Shown here piece by piece: positions 12,032-24,167 of a stretch of 64,000 nucleotides of DNA. Both the position numbers and the translations under genes were made by a program. Numbering within the stretch: the stretch's first letter is position 1; every line of letters begins with the position of its first letter. The notes beneath the pieces are model-generated. The model did no database searches. It had not been told where the DNA came from and saw only the letters and a program-made list of their open reading frames with translations. The DNA is taken from positions 620,001 through 684,000 of the forward strand of contig JAXBDG010000001.1 in assembly GCA_036320915.1 (NCBI GenBank), given 5' to 3'. The DNA comes from Linnemannia elongata. Its lineage: Eukaryota > Mortierellomycota > Mortierellomycetes > Mortierellales > Mortierellaceae.

Positions 12032-13287
12032 GATGGCTGGACGAGGGTGTTTGTTTTGGGCGCAGCCCCGTTGTACGAAAAAAAAAAGGGAGCGAAGGAT
12101 GTAATGAGTGGAGGGCTGAAGGGAGACTATGTGCAAGTGGAGAGAGGATGGGGGGGGGGGAGGGGGATGTGAGAGCAGAGTGTAGTGGAAGAAGAAGGGG
12201 CGGCGGAAGAGAGGAAGAGCGAGGGAACAAAAGGGAAGGAAAGAAAGAAAGAAAGAAAGAAAGAAAGAAGAGGAAGGAAGCAAAAAGATAAAGAGATCCG
12301 ATGGTGATGGAACCGCAACAAAAGAGGGAAAAGACTTCTTTCACACATCAACAAAAAGACTAAAAAGGGAAAAGGGGATTTGGAGTGCACAACACATACG
12401 TGGAACATTGACACCCACGCACACAAACACACTTGGCATACGAAGCAGTTGCACCTGTTGCCATGTTTACAGCAGGAGTAGAGAAGGAATAGTGGGCATG
12501 AGGAAGACAAAGGGATCAAGGGAGTAGGGGAAGGCAACATCTGTGTTCAGAGGAGGGCACCCTTGAATTCTTTATCTTCTCTTGGGCCCGTGTTGAATTG
12601 TCGAATGAAATAGTCCTCTTTTCTGTTTGCTACTACCTCCCCTCCTTGGATTTTGGTCTTCTTTGTCTTTTCTTTCTTCAAAAGACAAGAGAGAAGCATG
12701 ACCAATAATGGTGGATTGTAAAAGAGAGAACAAAGTGAAGGTGGTAGAATTGAAGAGTGGCTGTACAGTACAACAACATAAAGTCGTATGCTATCTATCT
12801 ATCTACACTCAGCCCAGTTCCACCATCTTTCCACAGAGACCTCCCTCCTACTCCAACAAACGCACTACAGTTCCCTGTTGCTGCTCTTTGTTGTTTATCG
12901 TGCCTGCTTCAAAGTGTTTCGAGAGAGGCAACCTTCTTTTTTTCATTTTCTTCTTCACTTAACCATATTCTGTCTCTGTCTCTCTCTTCTCTCTCCTTTC
13001 CTTCTCACCCTTTCCCTTCGTCGTCCTTATTTTCGTCCCCTTCTGCTTCTTCACCATCGACGCTTCTTCCTCTGTCCTTCCTCCTTTCCTTCCCTCCCTC
13101 CTTCCCTCCACCCTTCCCTCCACCCTCTCGTTGACGACCCCTTCCTTTCCAACCTCAAATACCCCCACACCCCATCCTTCAAAGACAACAACAAACGACC
13201 AATTGCCCTCCCTCACTTACCCCCTCCTAACCCCTACCCACCTCCTCCCACTCTCGCTATATCACTCACGCTCACTACCCCACAGAA
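12032..13287. other. Divergent intergenic region upstream of the membrane orphan and OPY2-like gene
   Basis: About 1.26 kb without a convincing gene. It holds a purine-rich GAAA microsatellite, a long pyrimidine-rich tract from about 12960 to 13280 that is probably the 5' leader of the OPY2-like gene, and one GTACAGTAC 9-mer at 12763-12771 that recurs in a cluster near 35.5 kb. Open frames here are products of the biased composition. Confidence 0.5.
12238..12270. repeat. GAAA microsatellite
   Basis: About eight tandem GAAA/AAAG units, directly visible. It lies in the presumed leader of the large membrane protein gene. Confidence 0.9.
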
Positions 13288-15869
13288 ATGTCACAACCCG
13301 CCGGCAACACAACTTGTGTCAAACCAACATGCAACCCTAACTGTTCACCCTCATGCACGACCGGCTTCAACTGTCGCGCCGACGTTATTGGCAGCATCTG
13401 CCAGTGCCCCACGGCAAGCTGTGTCAAGATCAACTTCGACATTGGTGCGGGAAACGGAGACGACGACAACACTGACTCGAAACCTTCGCTTATCGGACCT
13501 ATTATCGGGGCCTTGGCTGGACTTGCGGCCATTGCCTGTATTGCGTTCTTTGTCATCAGGAAACGAAAGCAGAAGCGAAGACGGACCTCGGTGTTGATGC
13601 TCGGGCAGGATGACTCGAACGATTCTTTCTCCAAGCGTTATAACCCTGTAAGGACACACAACTATTTTCATTTTATTTCCTTTTTTTTTTTTATTCGTCA
13701 AGGGGGATACAGAAAACCAGAAGGTTCAGGGCACCTTGTTCAACAGACAGAAAGTCAGGGCACCGGACGACTCGAGTACTCAAGCCAATAGAGATAACGA
13801 CAATCAACAGATACAACCAGGCGGACAGACAGACAGACACTGCCCAAGAGAAACACTTCAAAAAAGAGAGGTGCATCTCCGCATGGTCCTTTCAAAGTGG
13901 GAAATTGGCGCTAAAAATATTTGTGGGCGTTACGGGCTTGACCAACCACAGGGCGAGTCTGGAGAGCAAGGGCAATCGACAGCATATTCAACACAACATA
14001 AACAAACAAAGCAACACAACAAGGACGAGACAACAACAAACAACGAAAAGGCAGATACATTGCATATCAGAAACGGATAACAGTGGAACAACTATTTTTG
14101 ACAAACAAGCGACAACGAGAATCAACAAACAACCAACGTCAAAAAGGATACCCAGACTGGCCCCCCCTTCCCAAACCCGTCATCTACATTGACATCGATA
14201 TCGATATCAACAGGCTTGGACCCTTTTTTTTGTTTTGTTTTGTTTTTGTGTTTATAAACCCGACTCGGCTGGTTTTATTTTTTTACTGACGAGTCAATCG
14301 GCGAAGCAAAAAAAAAAAAAAAAGTGTATACTCAGGATGAGCAAAGGCGACAAAGAAAGAAACAAGGATGCGAATGCCATTATCCATTGGAGCAGAAGAG
14401 AAAAAGGGCTCATTGCCGCCTTTTATGTATTTTTGGACATTTTGGAGAATGTGTGTCCATGTTCACTTCCTCCCTTTTCTCGCTGGTTCCCGAACCGTGG
14501 AGAGGTTTCAGAGTCATTTCGAGCAGAGTCCAAGTGGGCCTCCAATAACACACTTCTTTCTAACTGGCTGAATAACTCACCCTCGACCGTATTTTTCTTT
14601 TTTCGTCTTTCTGTGATTCGATCGTGACTCTAGTCGTCAGGAAGCGAGTTTGCAGGACACAAGGACGTTATCAGGATCGCATACATCCCCAGCATGATTG
14701 GAGACAGCCCTGCCAGTCGACCCGTATCAACGGCAACGGCGCTCGCTTGTAAGATCTCGGCTTGCTTGCTTCCTTGGAAAGAAGCTATGTTTGTCGTGTC
14801 GTAATCGAAGATATTAATCGACAGGAAAGCCACCCATGTCGCTAACTCTTCTCCCGCTTCTAACTGTACTTTGCCATTAGCACCACAACCTCAATTCGCT
14901 TCACTACGAGGCGAGGATCGTAACAAACATGACTCTGTGGGATCGGTGGGATCACACCTGTCGGCAGTACTGGACGAAGCGGTGGTCATGGCAGTGACAA
15001 CCAAAGCTACCCCTCAGGTCATGAACTTCACAGCCATTAAGGCAACCCAGTCGGACCTCATCCAACGCTCCAACACTCTTCACAGCACCAACTCTATCAA
15101 GCGGTCAAAATCTCAACGGCGAATTGCGGACGCAAAGAAGAACACTCCAAATACCACCGCGACAGGAGGACATAGGACTCCATCACCTCTCGCAGGCGGA
15201 GGCAGAAATGGCAGTAGCCATGTCCTCAGTGACTCTGACAACGATAGCGATGCCGAGAGCAGCACCAGCACTTCAATCACACAGACGGCACATATGAGGC
15301 GGCAGTCAGCAGGAAAACAAAATCTCATGGATAGCACCCATAACCCATTCATGAGTCCCACGGAACTGCTGGCTACAGGATCTGCATTACCTTCGCCATC
15401 AGGATCGTCCGTGTCCGGACATAACGGTGACACACTTGTCTCTCGCAAGGAATCCTCGACCTACCGCAACTCCAATCCCTTCATGTCACAATCCGAGTCC
15501 GCGACCCTTATCCCGGAGCTCAGTCCCAACACCAACACTTCTTCGAACAACAACCGGTTCTCGACACTCTCCAGCTCAACATCAGCCCCTTCACCGGCCT
15601 TGTCGGCATCGTCGACATTTGCCTCGATACCCATCCGACTGGGAGGGGACATTGTCGACGACGGCAGTAACGACCCTCTTTCACCATTCGCAGATCTTGC
15701 AGGTGGAGGCAATTTAAGACCGTGGATGTCGTCGGGTTCGCCGGCGGTACGTGATTCGACCTTCTCCACCATGTCGGATGCTCGGTCGTCTACAATGGGA
15801 GATGGCGAGGACATCATGATCTTTTGGGGCGGACAGCATAATCGCGACTCCAAGGCCTCGAATATGTGA
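13288..15869 (+). CDS. Opy2-like membrane anchor (HOG/Ste50 pathway type)
   Basis: Opy2 anchors Ste50 at the plasma membrane for the osmostress HOG MAP-kinase route in yeasts and moulds. Exon 1 (13288-13647) encodes an N-terminal module with eight cysteines at residues 10, 15, 19, 23, 29, 38, 40 and 45, a transmembrane segment at about 68-90 and a basic stop-transfer (RKRKQKRRR). There is no cleavable signal peptide, as in yeast Opy2. Exon 14634-14748 encodes DVIRIAYIPSM, matching the conserved cytoplasmic motif of filamentous Opy2 proteins. Exon 14881-15869 is Ser/Thr-rich with NPFMSPTE, NPFMSQSE and FASIPIRLGG. These three exons join in frame to 487 residues. An extra exon beginning at 13703 (after a 55-base intron, same phase) is possible, but I could not settle its donor. 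Assignment is by architecture and short motifs. Confidence 0.7.
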
Positions 15870-16025
15870 AAATAAAATGATCTCTTTTCTTATCTATGAT
15901 CACCTTTACGCTCTTGTGGTTCGTTTGTATAGCAGTAGGGGGGGGGGCATGCGAGTTGCGGCGTGTATGAAAAAAAAAAAAAAAATGTGCAGAAATTGGT
16001 GGCGTGTGAATGAGCTTGGTTGGCA

Positions 16026-16620
16026 TTATGTGTGTTTATTAAACTTTTTTTTTTCTGGTGTGTCAACTGCTGTTGCCATTGTTGTCACTGTTGCTACCTG
16101 ATTAGAGAATGCCTTCGCGATGTTGACGGAGCTGATGTGTATGGCGCTGTCGCTATCAATATCGCTCCTGCTGCTGCTGCTGCTAATGGTCTCCTTCTCC
16201 CTTCGGATATCTGTTACGCATGTCTGTTCGGGATCTGGTTCGAAGGCGTTGTCAAGGACACGAATACTCCCCCTCCGTGAGTCCTCTCGCTTTCCTGAAA
16301 GGTAATCCGGACTATCAGAAGGAATGGCCATAACTTCTGCGAGCTCGACACAGTAATTCAAACATCCATACGTCATTGTCTTCAGAAGTTCCCCTCCTCC
16401 TCCTCCTCTTCCTCACTCGTCCTGATCGGCGCTTCTTACTCTTCCTTGTTCACTCGCCAACCGCGACAGTGCGATCCTCAAGGAAAACTCGGTCTCTTCG
16501 TCCTCCTCTGAAAGCTGACCCTGCTTCCGAAGGCGACGACAACGATAATAATATATTGCTCTCTGTCACTTCGTCCTCTTCCGAGTCTTCGTATTGCTCT
16601 AGAGGCTACGATAGCCAGTG
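16026..16620 (-). CDS. Possible small gene, structure unresolved
   Basis: Two coding-like stretches lie on the minus strand. From about 16605 to 16458 a frame reads EQYEDSEEDEVTES and then RRDRVFLEDRTVAVGE before a stop, preceded by a plausible acceptor. From 16376 to 16026 another frame reads SDSPDYLSGKREDSRRGS and RREKETISSSSSRSDIDSD to a stop. They could be exons of one acidic Ser-rich protein, but I found no start exon and no clean junction. The plus strand of 16376-16636 is also open (86 codons). Short, compositionally biased and without a recognised domain; treat as tentative. Confidence 0.22.
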
Positions 16621-16640
16621 CCAAACCTCCCATTAGAACC

Positions 16641-17030
16641 ATTTACATCCAAAACAACTGAGCATATGAAGCATTTGAGATGACTGGTACAAGAGTTGGA
16701 GACAAAGAGAAGCTGGCTCTCTTTCCAGATGGAAAGGAACCAGCTGTTTTTCTTTATGGCAAAAACAATTAGGGGAGGAGATAATGATGTCAATAAGGTG
16801 GAAGAATGCAAAATGGTGCAGTAGGGAGGCTGCAAATGAAGAAGAAAAAATGAATGGAGTGGGGGAGGAATCTAATCTACAAACAAAAAATGAGGGAATG
16901 AAAATGATGCGGTGGATGGTGGATGCTATGGACAGGAAAATTAATATTTGACAAAGGGGAGGGGATGGCTAAATGAAAACGAAACAAGGAGGCCAGTGGA
17001 TAAACCACACATGTTTCTGTTTCTCTTCGT
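16641..17030. other. Intergenic, 3' flank of the expansin-like gene
   Basis: A/G-rich on the plus strand, probably including the 3' untranslated region of the expansin-like gene. No gene or structured RNA is recognised. Confidence 0.4.
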
Positions 17031-18317
17031 TTAGATGAACTGCCAGGTGAGCTTGAGGACACCGACGCCGAGGCCAGCAAACTTCTTGAAGGCACCCTGG
17101 GAGAGATCGAGGTCTCCAAAGTTGCAGTAACTGCTGGGACACATGTCGACGACAGTGACGACGACCTGGGTGTTAGAACCCTTCTCCGTCACCAGGATCT
17201 TCTTACCGCAAATGTTCTTGCCCTTACCCATTTGAGCTATTTTCGATAGAACATATGGTAAATTGGTAATAAAGGGAGGGAAGAAGCAAGTGGGTTAATT
17301 ATCGATTCTTTGTTTGGTTTGCTTGTGTGACAAGAACAAAAACCGTTACATGCAAACGAAGCATATCAGTTGCAAACATTAACCCAAAAGATAATTACCT
17401 TCATTGACAGCGACAATCATATCGGACTGGGAGTAGTTGTGCTCGCACTGACCGTGAGTGTCAGAGTACCAGGTAGCGCGACCAGTGTACCAGGTGCCGC
17501 CACCACTGCCAGGGTTCGAGGTAGGCTTGGGAGTAGGCTTGGAGGTAGTCGTGGTTGTCTGGGTAGTAGTAGTGGTAGAAGTTGTAGGAACAGCAGCAGG
17601 AGTAGTCTTGGTGGGGTTGGGATTGGCCACTGAGGATGAAGCGACAGGACTAGGCTTGGGAGGCGTGGACAGGCTCCAGACAATGTTGAGCAAGTTCTTG
17701 GGCGAGATGGGGTTGGTGGCAGGATCAAGTGGGTTCGAAGGATCGGTCAAGTTACCAATGGTGAGTTCCGACTCGTTATCAAAGATCATCAACTCGAAGG
17801 GGGTCTCGTACGAGAGACCCTGAAGGGCCTCACGGTTGAGGGCGACCGAACCGTATTCGCAGTCATCGCAGACACCGACAATCTTGGCATAGATGGACTC
17901 GTCAGTATTGACACGGTTGGAGACTTGAATCCATTGACCGCAGGTCGAGTTGGTTGAGGAGACGGTGCCGAATTGGAGGGGGTTGATCAAGGCGACGTTA
18001 TCGGTCCGGTAAAAGGTCTTGTTATCGCATCCGGTGAAGGTGTTTGCTGCAGTGTTGAAGTAGACGAGTGAAGGAGATGTAGGGGCGGTGGTAGAGTTGG
18101 CCTTGGGGCTAGTTGGTGATGCGACGGGAGAGGCGGGGGTAGTATCGGAGGTGAGGTTGAAGAAGGAAGCAGTGCCAGTGTACTTTGTGTCCCAGACAGC
18201 AGCTGGAGAGCCGTTGGTTGGGGGTGAGCTGTTAGGCCCGGAGAATGCGCCGAAGAGTGCGCTGGTAATGATAGACAAGGGTCCAGCTGCTGCTGCAAGT
18301 CTTGGAATGGGAGCCAT
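17031..18317 (-). CDS. Secreted expansin-like protein with two double-psi-beta-barrel units
   Basis: Two exons, 18317-17399 and 17236-17031, give 374 residues in frame. The C-terminal unit (from about residue 280) is a barwin/RlpA-type barrel: GRATWYSDTHGQCEH, then across the junction NICGKKILV, VVVTVVDMCPSSYC, DLDLSQGAFKKFAG and GVLKLTWQFI. These are the conserved Cys pairs and the VxDxC and DLS motifs of fungal expansin-like proteins. An upstream unit (about residues 40-200) has the same order in weaker form: YTGTASFFN, CGQWIQVSN, AKIVGVCDDCEYGSVALNREAL. A Thr/Pro/Ser-rich linker (about 215-275), a likely O-glycosylation zone, joins them. The N-terminus is hydrophobic and Ala-rich, compatible with secretion but not a textbook signal peptide. 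Expected to act in the cell wall by loosening polysaccharide without hydrolysis; substrate unknown. Confidence 0.88.
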
Positions 18318-21300
18318 TGTAGTGTTAGCTGTGAGAGATGTTGAAGGTGAGTGGAATGTGTGGAGGGTGATGGGGTATTAGGAATGCGTTAGTGGTAGTG
18401 GTAGTATGGAATGCAAAGGGAAGAGTGGAGAAAAAGAGAGAGATGTAAATTAGGGGTAGAGTAGAGTAAGAGTAGAAAGTGAAGAAAAAAAAAAGATGAA
18501 AAAGGTGGCGATGACAGGGACTTTTAAATGAGGACGAGGATGATTACCAAGGTAGTGCGTTACATATGAAGAAGGTATATAATTGCAAGGGAGTATTGTA
18601 AAATGAATTAGTGAAGATTGAATTGAGGAAGCAAAGTTTGCTAAATGCATAGTTTAGGGGGTGAGGGTGAACAGGGTTACCTTGGCCGACAGAGCGAGGT
18701 AACGGTTGGACATCCGATGCGACGGGAGTCAGAAGAAAAGAATGTGAATGCCAATTCATTTTAATTGTCTCGCTGAGAGATTAAATGAGTACAGCGGACG
18801 CAGTGGCAGACACATAAACAAAACAAAACAAAACAAATAAACAATTTTCACCATGCCTCTTACCCTTCCCATTAAACCACTTCATATCACTGCCACTGTG
18901 GTATGATTTACCTTTCACCCATCTCCCTTATTGCTCATTTATTGTACCATCGCATCGCATCGCATCCATTCCATCCCATCCCTCCCCTATTCTCTATCCC
19001 ACTCCATCGAGAGGGAAGAAAAGGGAAGGGAAGGGAAAGGATGGGGAAGCAAACCAACGAACAAACAGCAAGAGTGACAGGAGGTACCCAGCTCGATCTG
19101 GCAATTACTTTCAGTTTTTCATTCCCGAACACAAAAAAAACAAAACAAGTGAGAGCCATAAAATCAACTTTTTGGCCTGGGGACAGGGGTCTGATCGCAA
19201 AGGGGGAACCCCTGGTTGGCAGTAGTCAACAACCACTGCGCGATTGAATTGAAATGAATAATCAAAAAAACCGTTGGAGTTAAGACCACTTCCATTTTGT
19301 TTGGCCACCATTCCATGTCTCTTTTCTAACCCTTACGTATATCTCTTTCTCTTTACCTTCGATCCTATGTCCGCCGAATGTCCACAATCAACCCAAAAAG
19401 TGTTATCTCTCACCTTTACCCTCCTCTTACGTATCCCTATCCCCTCCTTCATGTTGTTGCTTACACCTCTGTCCCTTGTTCGTTGTCTCGCTGTCCCTTT
19501 CCTGACTTCCCCCTGCCCCTGAAAATTTTCTTGTTTCTCATACTTTTCACCGCGTCGCCTCCTATTGACCCTGTTTCACTCGGCACCGATCACCACTGAT
19601 CACCGCGCGTCGTTTTCGTGACAATACAGAGGTAGGTGAATAGTTAGGGAAGTCAAGGAATGGAAAAATGGTGGAAGAGTCGGATGGACAAGTGAGCCAG
19701 GATGCGTCTTCTTATTAGCTGTCGCGTGTGTATGTGTGAATGTAAATATGAGCGTGTGTGGGATAGTGTCTGTATGTGAATTGAGGTGCTGTCTTTTACC
19801 TGTCTCCTGCGCAGAAAAGAAGCATTTGCTTGCGCATGCTACAGATTTTTTACGCCCTACTGTATGTCTAATAATCTCAATAAATGAATTATTAAGACAT
19901 TGGTTATGAGGTCGTGTGGGTAGATGCATGCTACAGTATACAGTTGCCGAACTGTTCTTCTTTTTCCTTCCATTCCTCTCTCTTATGGAGATATCTTCCA
20001 GCGCTCTCTTTTTTCTCATTCGGTATTTCAAATGAAATGAGCGTGGCGTGGCGTGTGTGTCTTGTGGATATCTCTGACTCTTGCTACACTTTTCACATCT
20101 CCATCGATCTCTCTTACATCTTGCTGGTTGGTTGTCAGTTCTCTGTCCTCCTTTTCGTTTACTAGCTTGCCTTGCCTCACTCGTCGGTCAATCAACTCGG
20201 GCGCACTCCTAACCAAACATCAAGCATTTCAAATGTCAACAGCAGTCAACAATCAACAATAACAAAACAACGGCCAAGAGAAAAAAAAAAAGAAAATGCT
20301 CATTCATTTCATGTTCACATCCAGTCCAAACAACTATCAACACTATCTTCTCGTTTGCACTCGCTACCTCTCCATCGACAAAACTGACGACGGATTCGGG
20401 TCATGGACCTCCCTTTCCTTTTGCTCCGCTCTCGGTTTGTTTGCGTTGTTTGTTTCCCATCTCCTCCCTTGTCCGTTTCCCTTCCCTTCCATTCCATTCT
20501 CTTCCCTGCAGGCCCTCCCTTACCCCTATAACCCTGTTCTTTTTCAGTCCATCTTGTTTGGACCTTAAGGGAAGAAGAAGGGGTACAGTCATTAACCTTA
20601 TTTTTCTTTTCCGCTCAGGTCCACGACTCTTTGTGTCATCGATTTTTTCGTTTTCCGTTGGAAGAAGGAGAATGAACGGCGCTCGGGCTGGACTGGGATA
20701 TAATTCGTCTTTTGGGCCTTGGTTGGGTTCGATCTGGCCCTCTTAGCCCTTCCTCCGCTCTTATCGCTTACCCTAGCCCATAGAAATGCTTTGAGTGTCA
20801 ACAAAACGAGACTCCTCTGCTTTTTTGTGGCGCTTGCGGTTTCGGACTACACTCCATTAGTCAGTAGGGATGAGGAAGATGAAAAAAAAAGTACGCGAGA
20901 AGGACTATCTGTCTCAATGGTAGATCGGGCAAAGAGAGGCACGGCGCTAAAGAGGAGGGGGAATGAAAACAAATGGCACACCAATCATCGGTCGAGTGAG
21001 GATGGTGGCCTTTGAACAGTTCCAGGGCAAGCACGATTGGTGTAGACGTTTCTCTCTCACACACCTTGATGATTTTGTAGGCTAAATGGAACGAAAATCG
21101 ACGCTAGACCTCCAAGAACCAAGAGCAAATTAGGTGGACCATGCAGAGCAGAGCAGTGGAAAGAGAAGGAGTGAGAGATGTGCTATCTGGGCATCGGCGC
21201 TCTCAAGATTCAAGTACTATCCCATTTCTGGTCTGGGTGCACATTATGCTCTTTTTTCCCCTGTTATTTCCTTTCGTTGTTGGGGGGATGTAGGTAGCGA

Positions 21301-23561
21301 TAGGTAGGAAGGGTGTGGCGTCTATCTATCAGACAAGTTTTGCCACGCCTTTCGGGAGGGATAGCTTCAGTAAGGAACTCATCTCTCCTTTTGTGGTTAT
21401 CCAAGACAAGAGGGAAAGGAGATATGAGCACAGCATACACATCTCTAGGTCTAGGTACATTCAATCTAGAATCGACTAGGAGGGTTAAGATGCACGGTAG
21501 GTTTTGTTTAAGGGTTGATATCAATCTCCTTTCCTTCCTTCAGCTGGTATGGGTGAGTTGGATGGTTGTGGCAGATGTGGTTTTACTGAGCTGTTTTCCC
21601 TTTTCTTCTCCATCGTCCTCTTCTACATGCACTCTGCACCCCACTGTACCTTTTCTATACATCATCTATCATTCCTTTGCCAATTAGAAAAGTGCCAGCT
21701 TTTGGTATTTCTTATTTGCATGCGCATTCCTCTGATTTGATCTGGACCAAGCAAGGCAAAAATCGGTTGTTTACACCTCCCTGTTAGTATTTTCCATACT
21801 CCGCCACTGTTGTGGTTGTTGTTGATGTTGATACCTATGTTGTTGTGGGCGTCCTTTACATTTTGGCCGGGGTGCATGGCCATTTTCGGGCAAGATCCCT
21901 CTTTTTTTTCATCTTTTCAGCAGCACCGCCCCTTTCCTATTCATGTTTGTTTTCTTGGCTGTCATTTCTGATGGATGAGTATGTTGTCGTAGTCCTTCAG
22001 TGTTACTTTCTTCATTTCATTTTTTAATTTCAATTTTTTTTATGTGTCTTGACATATGCCATCCCTCATGACCCCCAATCTTGTCTAAAGTTATCATCCT
22101 TCAATCTAAGCATTCTTCTTCCATGCAGAGTAAACATGAAGTGAACGTGGCAATTTCATACACCTTAAACCAACAGCCAACATTCCTAGCCTGACCCACG
22201 AAAATCGAATGATCAACACTTATAACCACAAAATGCTTCCAGCATGTGGCAAAGTCCCAGGAAACACTGTATGTTGTCATAAAAACAAACATATTTCTTC
22301 GACCCCTGTCACCCCCTGAGAGACGCTCGCCGTCCTGCGCTGTTCTCAACTGCGGAAAACAAATGTTGTGCATCTCGCACAGGGTGCCTTGACCAAGTGT
22401 TGATTTTCTCGTGTCTGTCTCGTTGGCCTCCTTTCTCTTCCCTTGCCTTCCCTTTGCATTCCTTCCAAGGTAGCACAAGACCAACAAAATGCGTTGGGTA
22501 GAGTAGAGTAGATATGAGTTTAACATACTCTATTGAATGAGATAGACGACGCAATTATGTTGGATGCTTGTGCAACGACAACTCTTGTGAAAAAGAGATG
22601 GCCTGGGCACCATCTTTACTCCCTCTCTGTCCCTTTTGAATGCACCTTGGACAGAGCAAAAAACAACGACGACAAAAGATAGCAACACACGTCAGAGTGA
22701 GATGAAGAGGGTAACCAACAACTGCTATCTTTTTGGGCGCGTCTCTATCGACACTGTCCTCTCTTCTTTTCTCTCTTCCTCTTTCTACTATCACGCCCTC
22801 TCTGTATCTTCCCTCTCCGTCTCGGCGAGTATGATTACGGAACTCGCGTCCATATTTCACGCCGGGGTCTAATCCAGTTTACGACCTACGCCACGCTCTA
22901 CCTCTACCCTCGGGCCTTGGCGGAGATCCTCCCTCCTCCGCTCCTCAATGATGTCAAAACATATCGTCAAAGCTCTTCTTGGCCAAACCTCCTCTTTGCT
23001 CTCTCTCTTCCCGCTGAGTGGGCAAAAAACTGTACTCGTCACCTCCGTCATTTTATCGTGAGCATTAAAACGAAAAAAAATGAGAGCACCCTAGGGGTTG
23101 TGCTGAACAAATTTTGTCATAGATGTTAGAGGTTGCCTAAGGTGGGGGAGGGGTGGTCAAGGAGTAATGCGTCTTGCTCCGGAACTCCGTGCATCTCTCC
23201 GCCTTACGATCGAGTTCAGGGAACAAAAAAGACTAGATCCTCTTTTTCACATACCATTGCATCTACCTCCATTCTTTATCTTTGTCTCTCCTGCAGCGAG
23301 TTCCCCAGTCCAAATCGTAGGCGACAACAACTTCTATTGGACCGTCGGTTTCCATTGCTTGCCATTCGTCTTGGTTTTAGCCTCGGCAACTTTTTTTTTT
23401 TTGTTGCTTCGCATTTTGTCTCCGATCCCTTGACAGGATTCGGCCTTTTCTACTGTGCCAGCCTAACCGGTCTGGTGAGAAAACAGAGTCACCGCGCTCG
23501 CGAGGGTGTTGTTTGTAATTTTTTTTTACTTCCTACACTTGCTTGTGGTCGTGTTCTCGCC

Positions 23562-23589
23562 GTTGTTGTTGTTGTTGTTGTTGTTGTTG
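23562..23589. repeat. GTT microsatellite
   Basis: About nine perfect GTT units in the gene-poor stretch. Confidence 0.9.
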
Positions 23590-23892
23590 GAGGTTGTTTA
23601 TCGCCGAGTTTGAACGAGCGAACAGGCCACTAATCTATGCAACATGACCGTTTCGAGGTCCCTGACCAAAACTAGCGCAAAACAAAACAACACAACCATC
23701 AACAAAAAAACAATTCAGCCCTGTTTGTGGTTCTTTGGGATGTCGTAGAGGGAAGTGCTCTCAACACGGACCACTCTTTGATTTCTTGCTCGGCCACCAT
23801 TTTTCATGTGCTTTGAGTCTATGTTTCCTTATCGTTACTTTTCTTACTCCAACTGCATGAATGAAGCAAGGGGTGGGGTCGAGACACGAAAA

Positions 23893-24167
23893 ACGCGTCG
23901 GGGGATATTGGGGAGAGGAGTCTCTAAGAGATGCGCGTCTATTCCAAGCGCATGAAAAATATGAAGAGACACGATATGCTGGGTGGGACCCCCACTCAAA
24001 AAATACGGGGACATGTTTAAAAACCACTTTCATATCCGCAGTGTGCTGTATACTCTCTCACACTAGATACAACAGCATCATTCGATGTTTTATGCGAGCA
24101 AGACGCGTATTAGTGCTGTTTCTTTTTGAACTGATGAAAGAAAATAATATCAAACAGTTTGACGCGT
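23893..24167. promoter_or_regulatory. Three ACGCGT (MCB-like) sites upstream of the F-box-like gene
   Basis: ACGCGT occurs at 23893-23898, 24103-24108 and 24162-24167, about 400-680 bases before the F-box-like start. ACGCGT is the MluI cell-cycle box bound by MBF (Mbp1-type APSES factors) in fungi at G1/S. The role here is inferred from clustering only. Confidence 0.3.

Noticed and set aside
12032..12283. In-frame N-terminal extension of the large membrane protein
   Set aside because: Ser/Phe/Pro-rich translation of a GAAA microsatellite and purine-rich leader; MRQELPDPNSPF at 12031 is a better start.
13736..14080. Separate gene inside the OPY2-like locus
   Set aside because: Same phase as the OPY2-like exon 1 and no good start; at most an additional exon of that gene.
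22101..22526. 141-codon minus-strand frame in the gene-poor stretch
   Set aside because: No motif, no splice partners and no coding-like composition.
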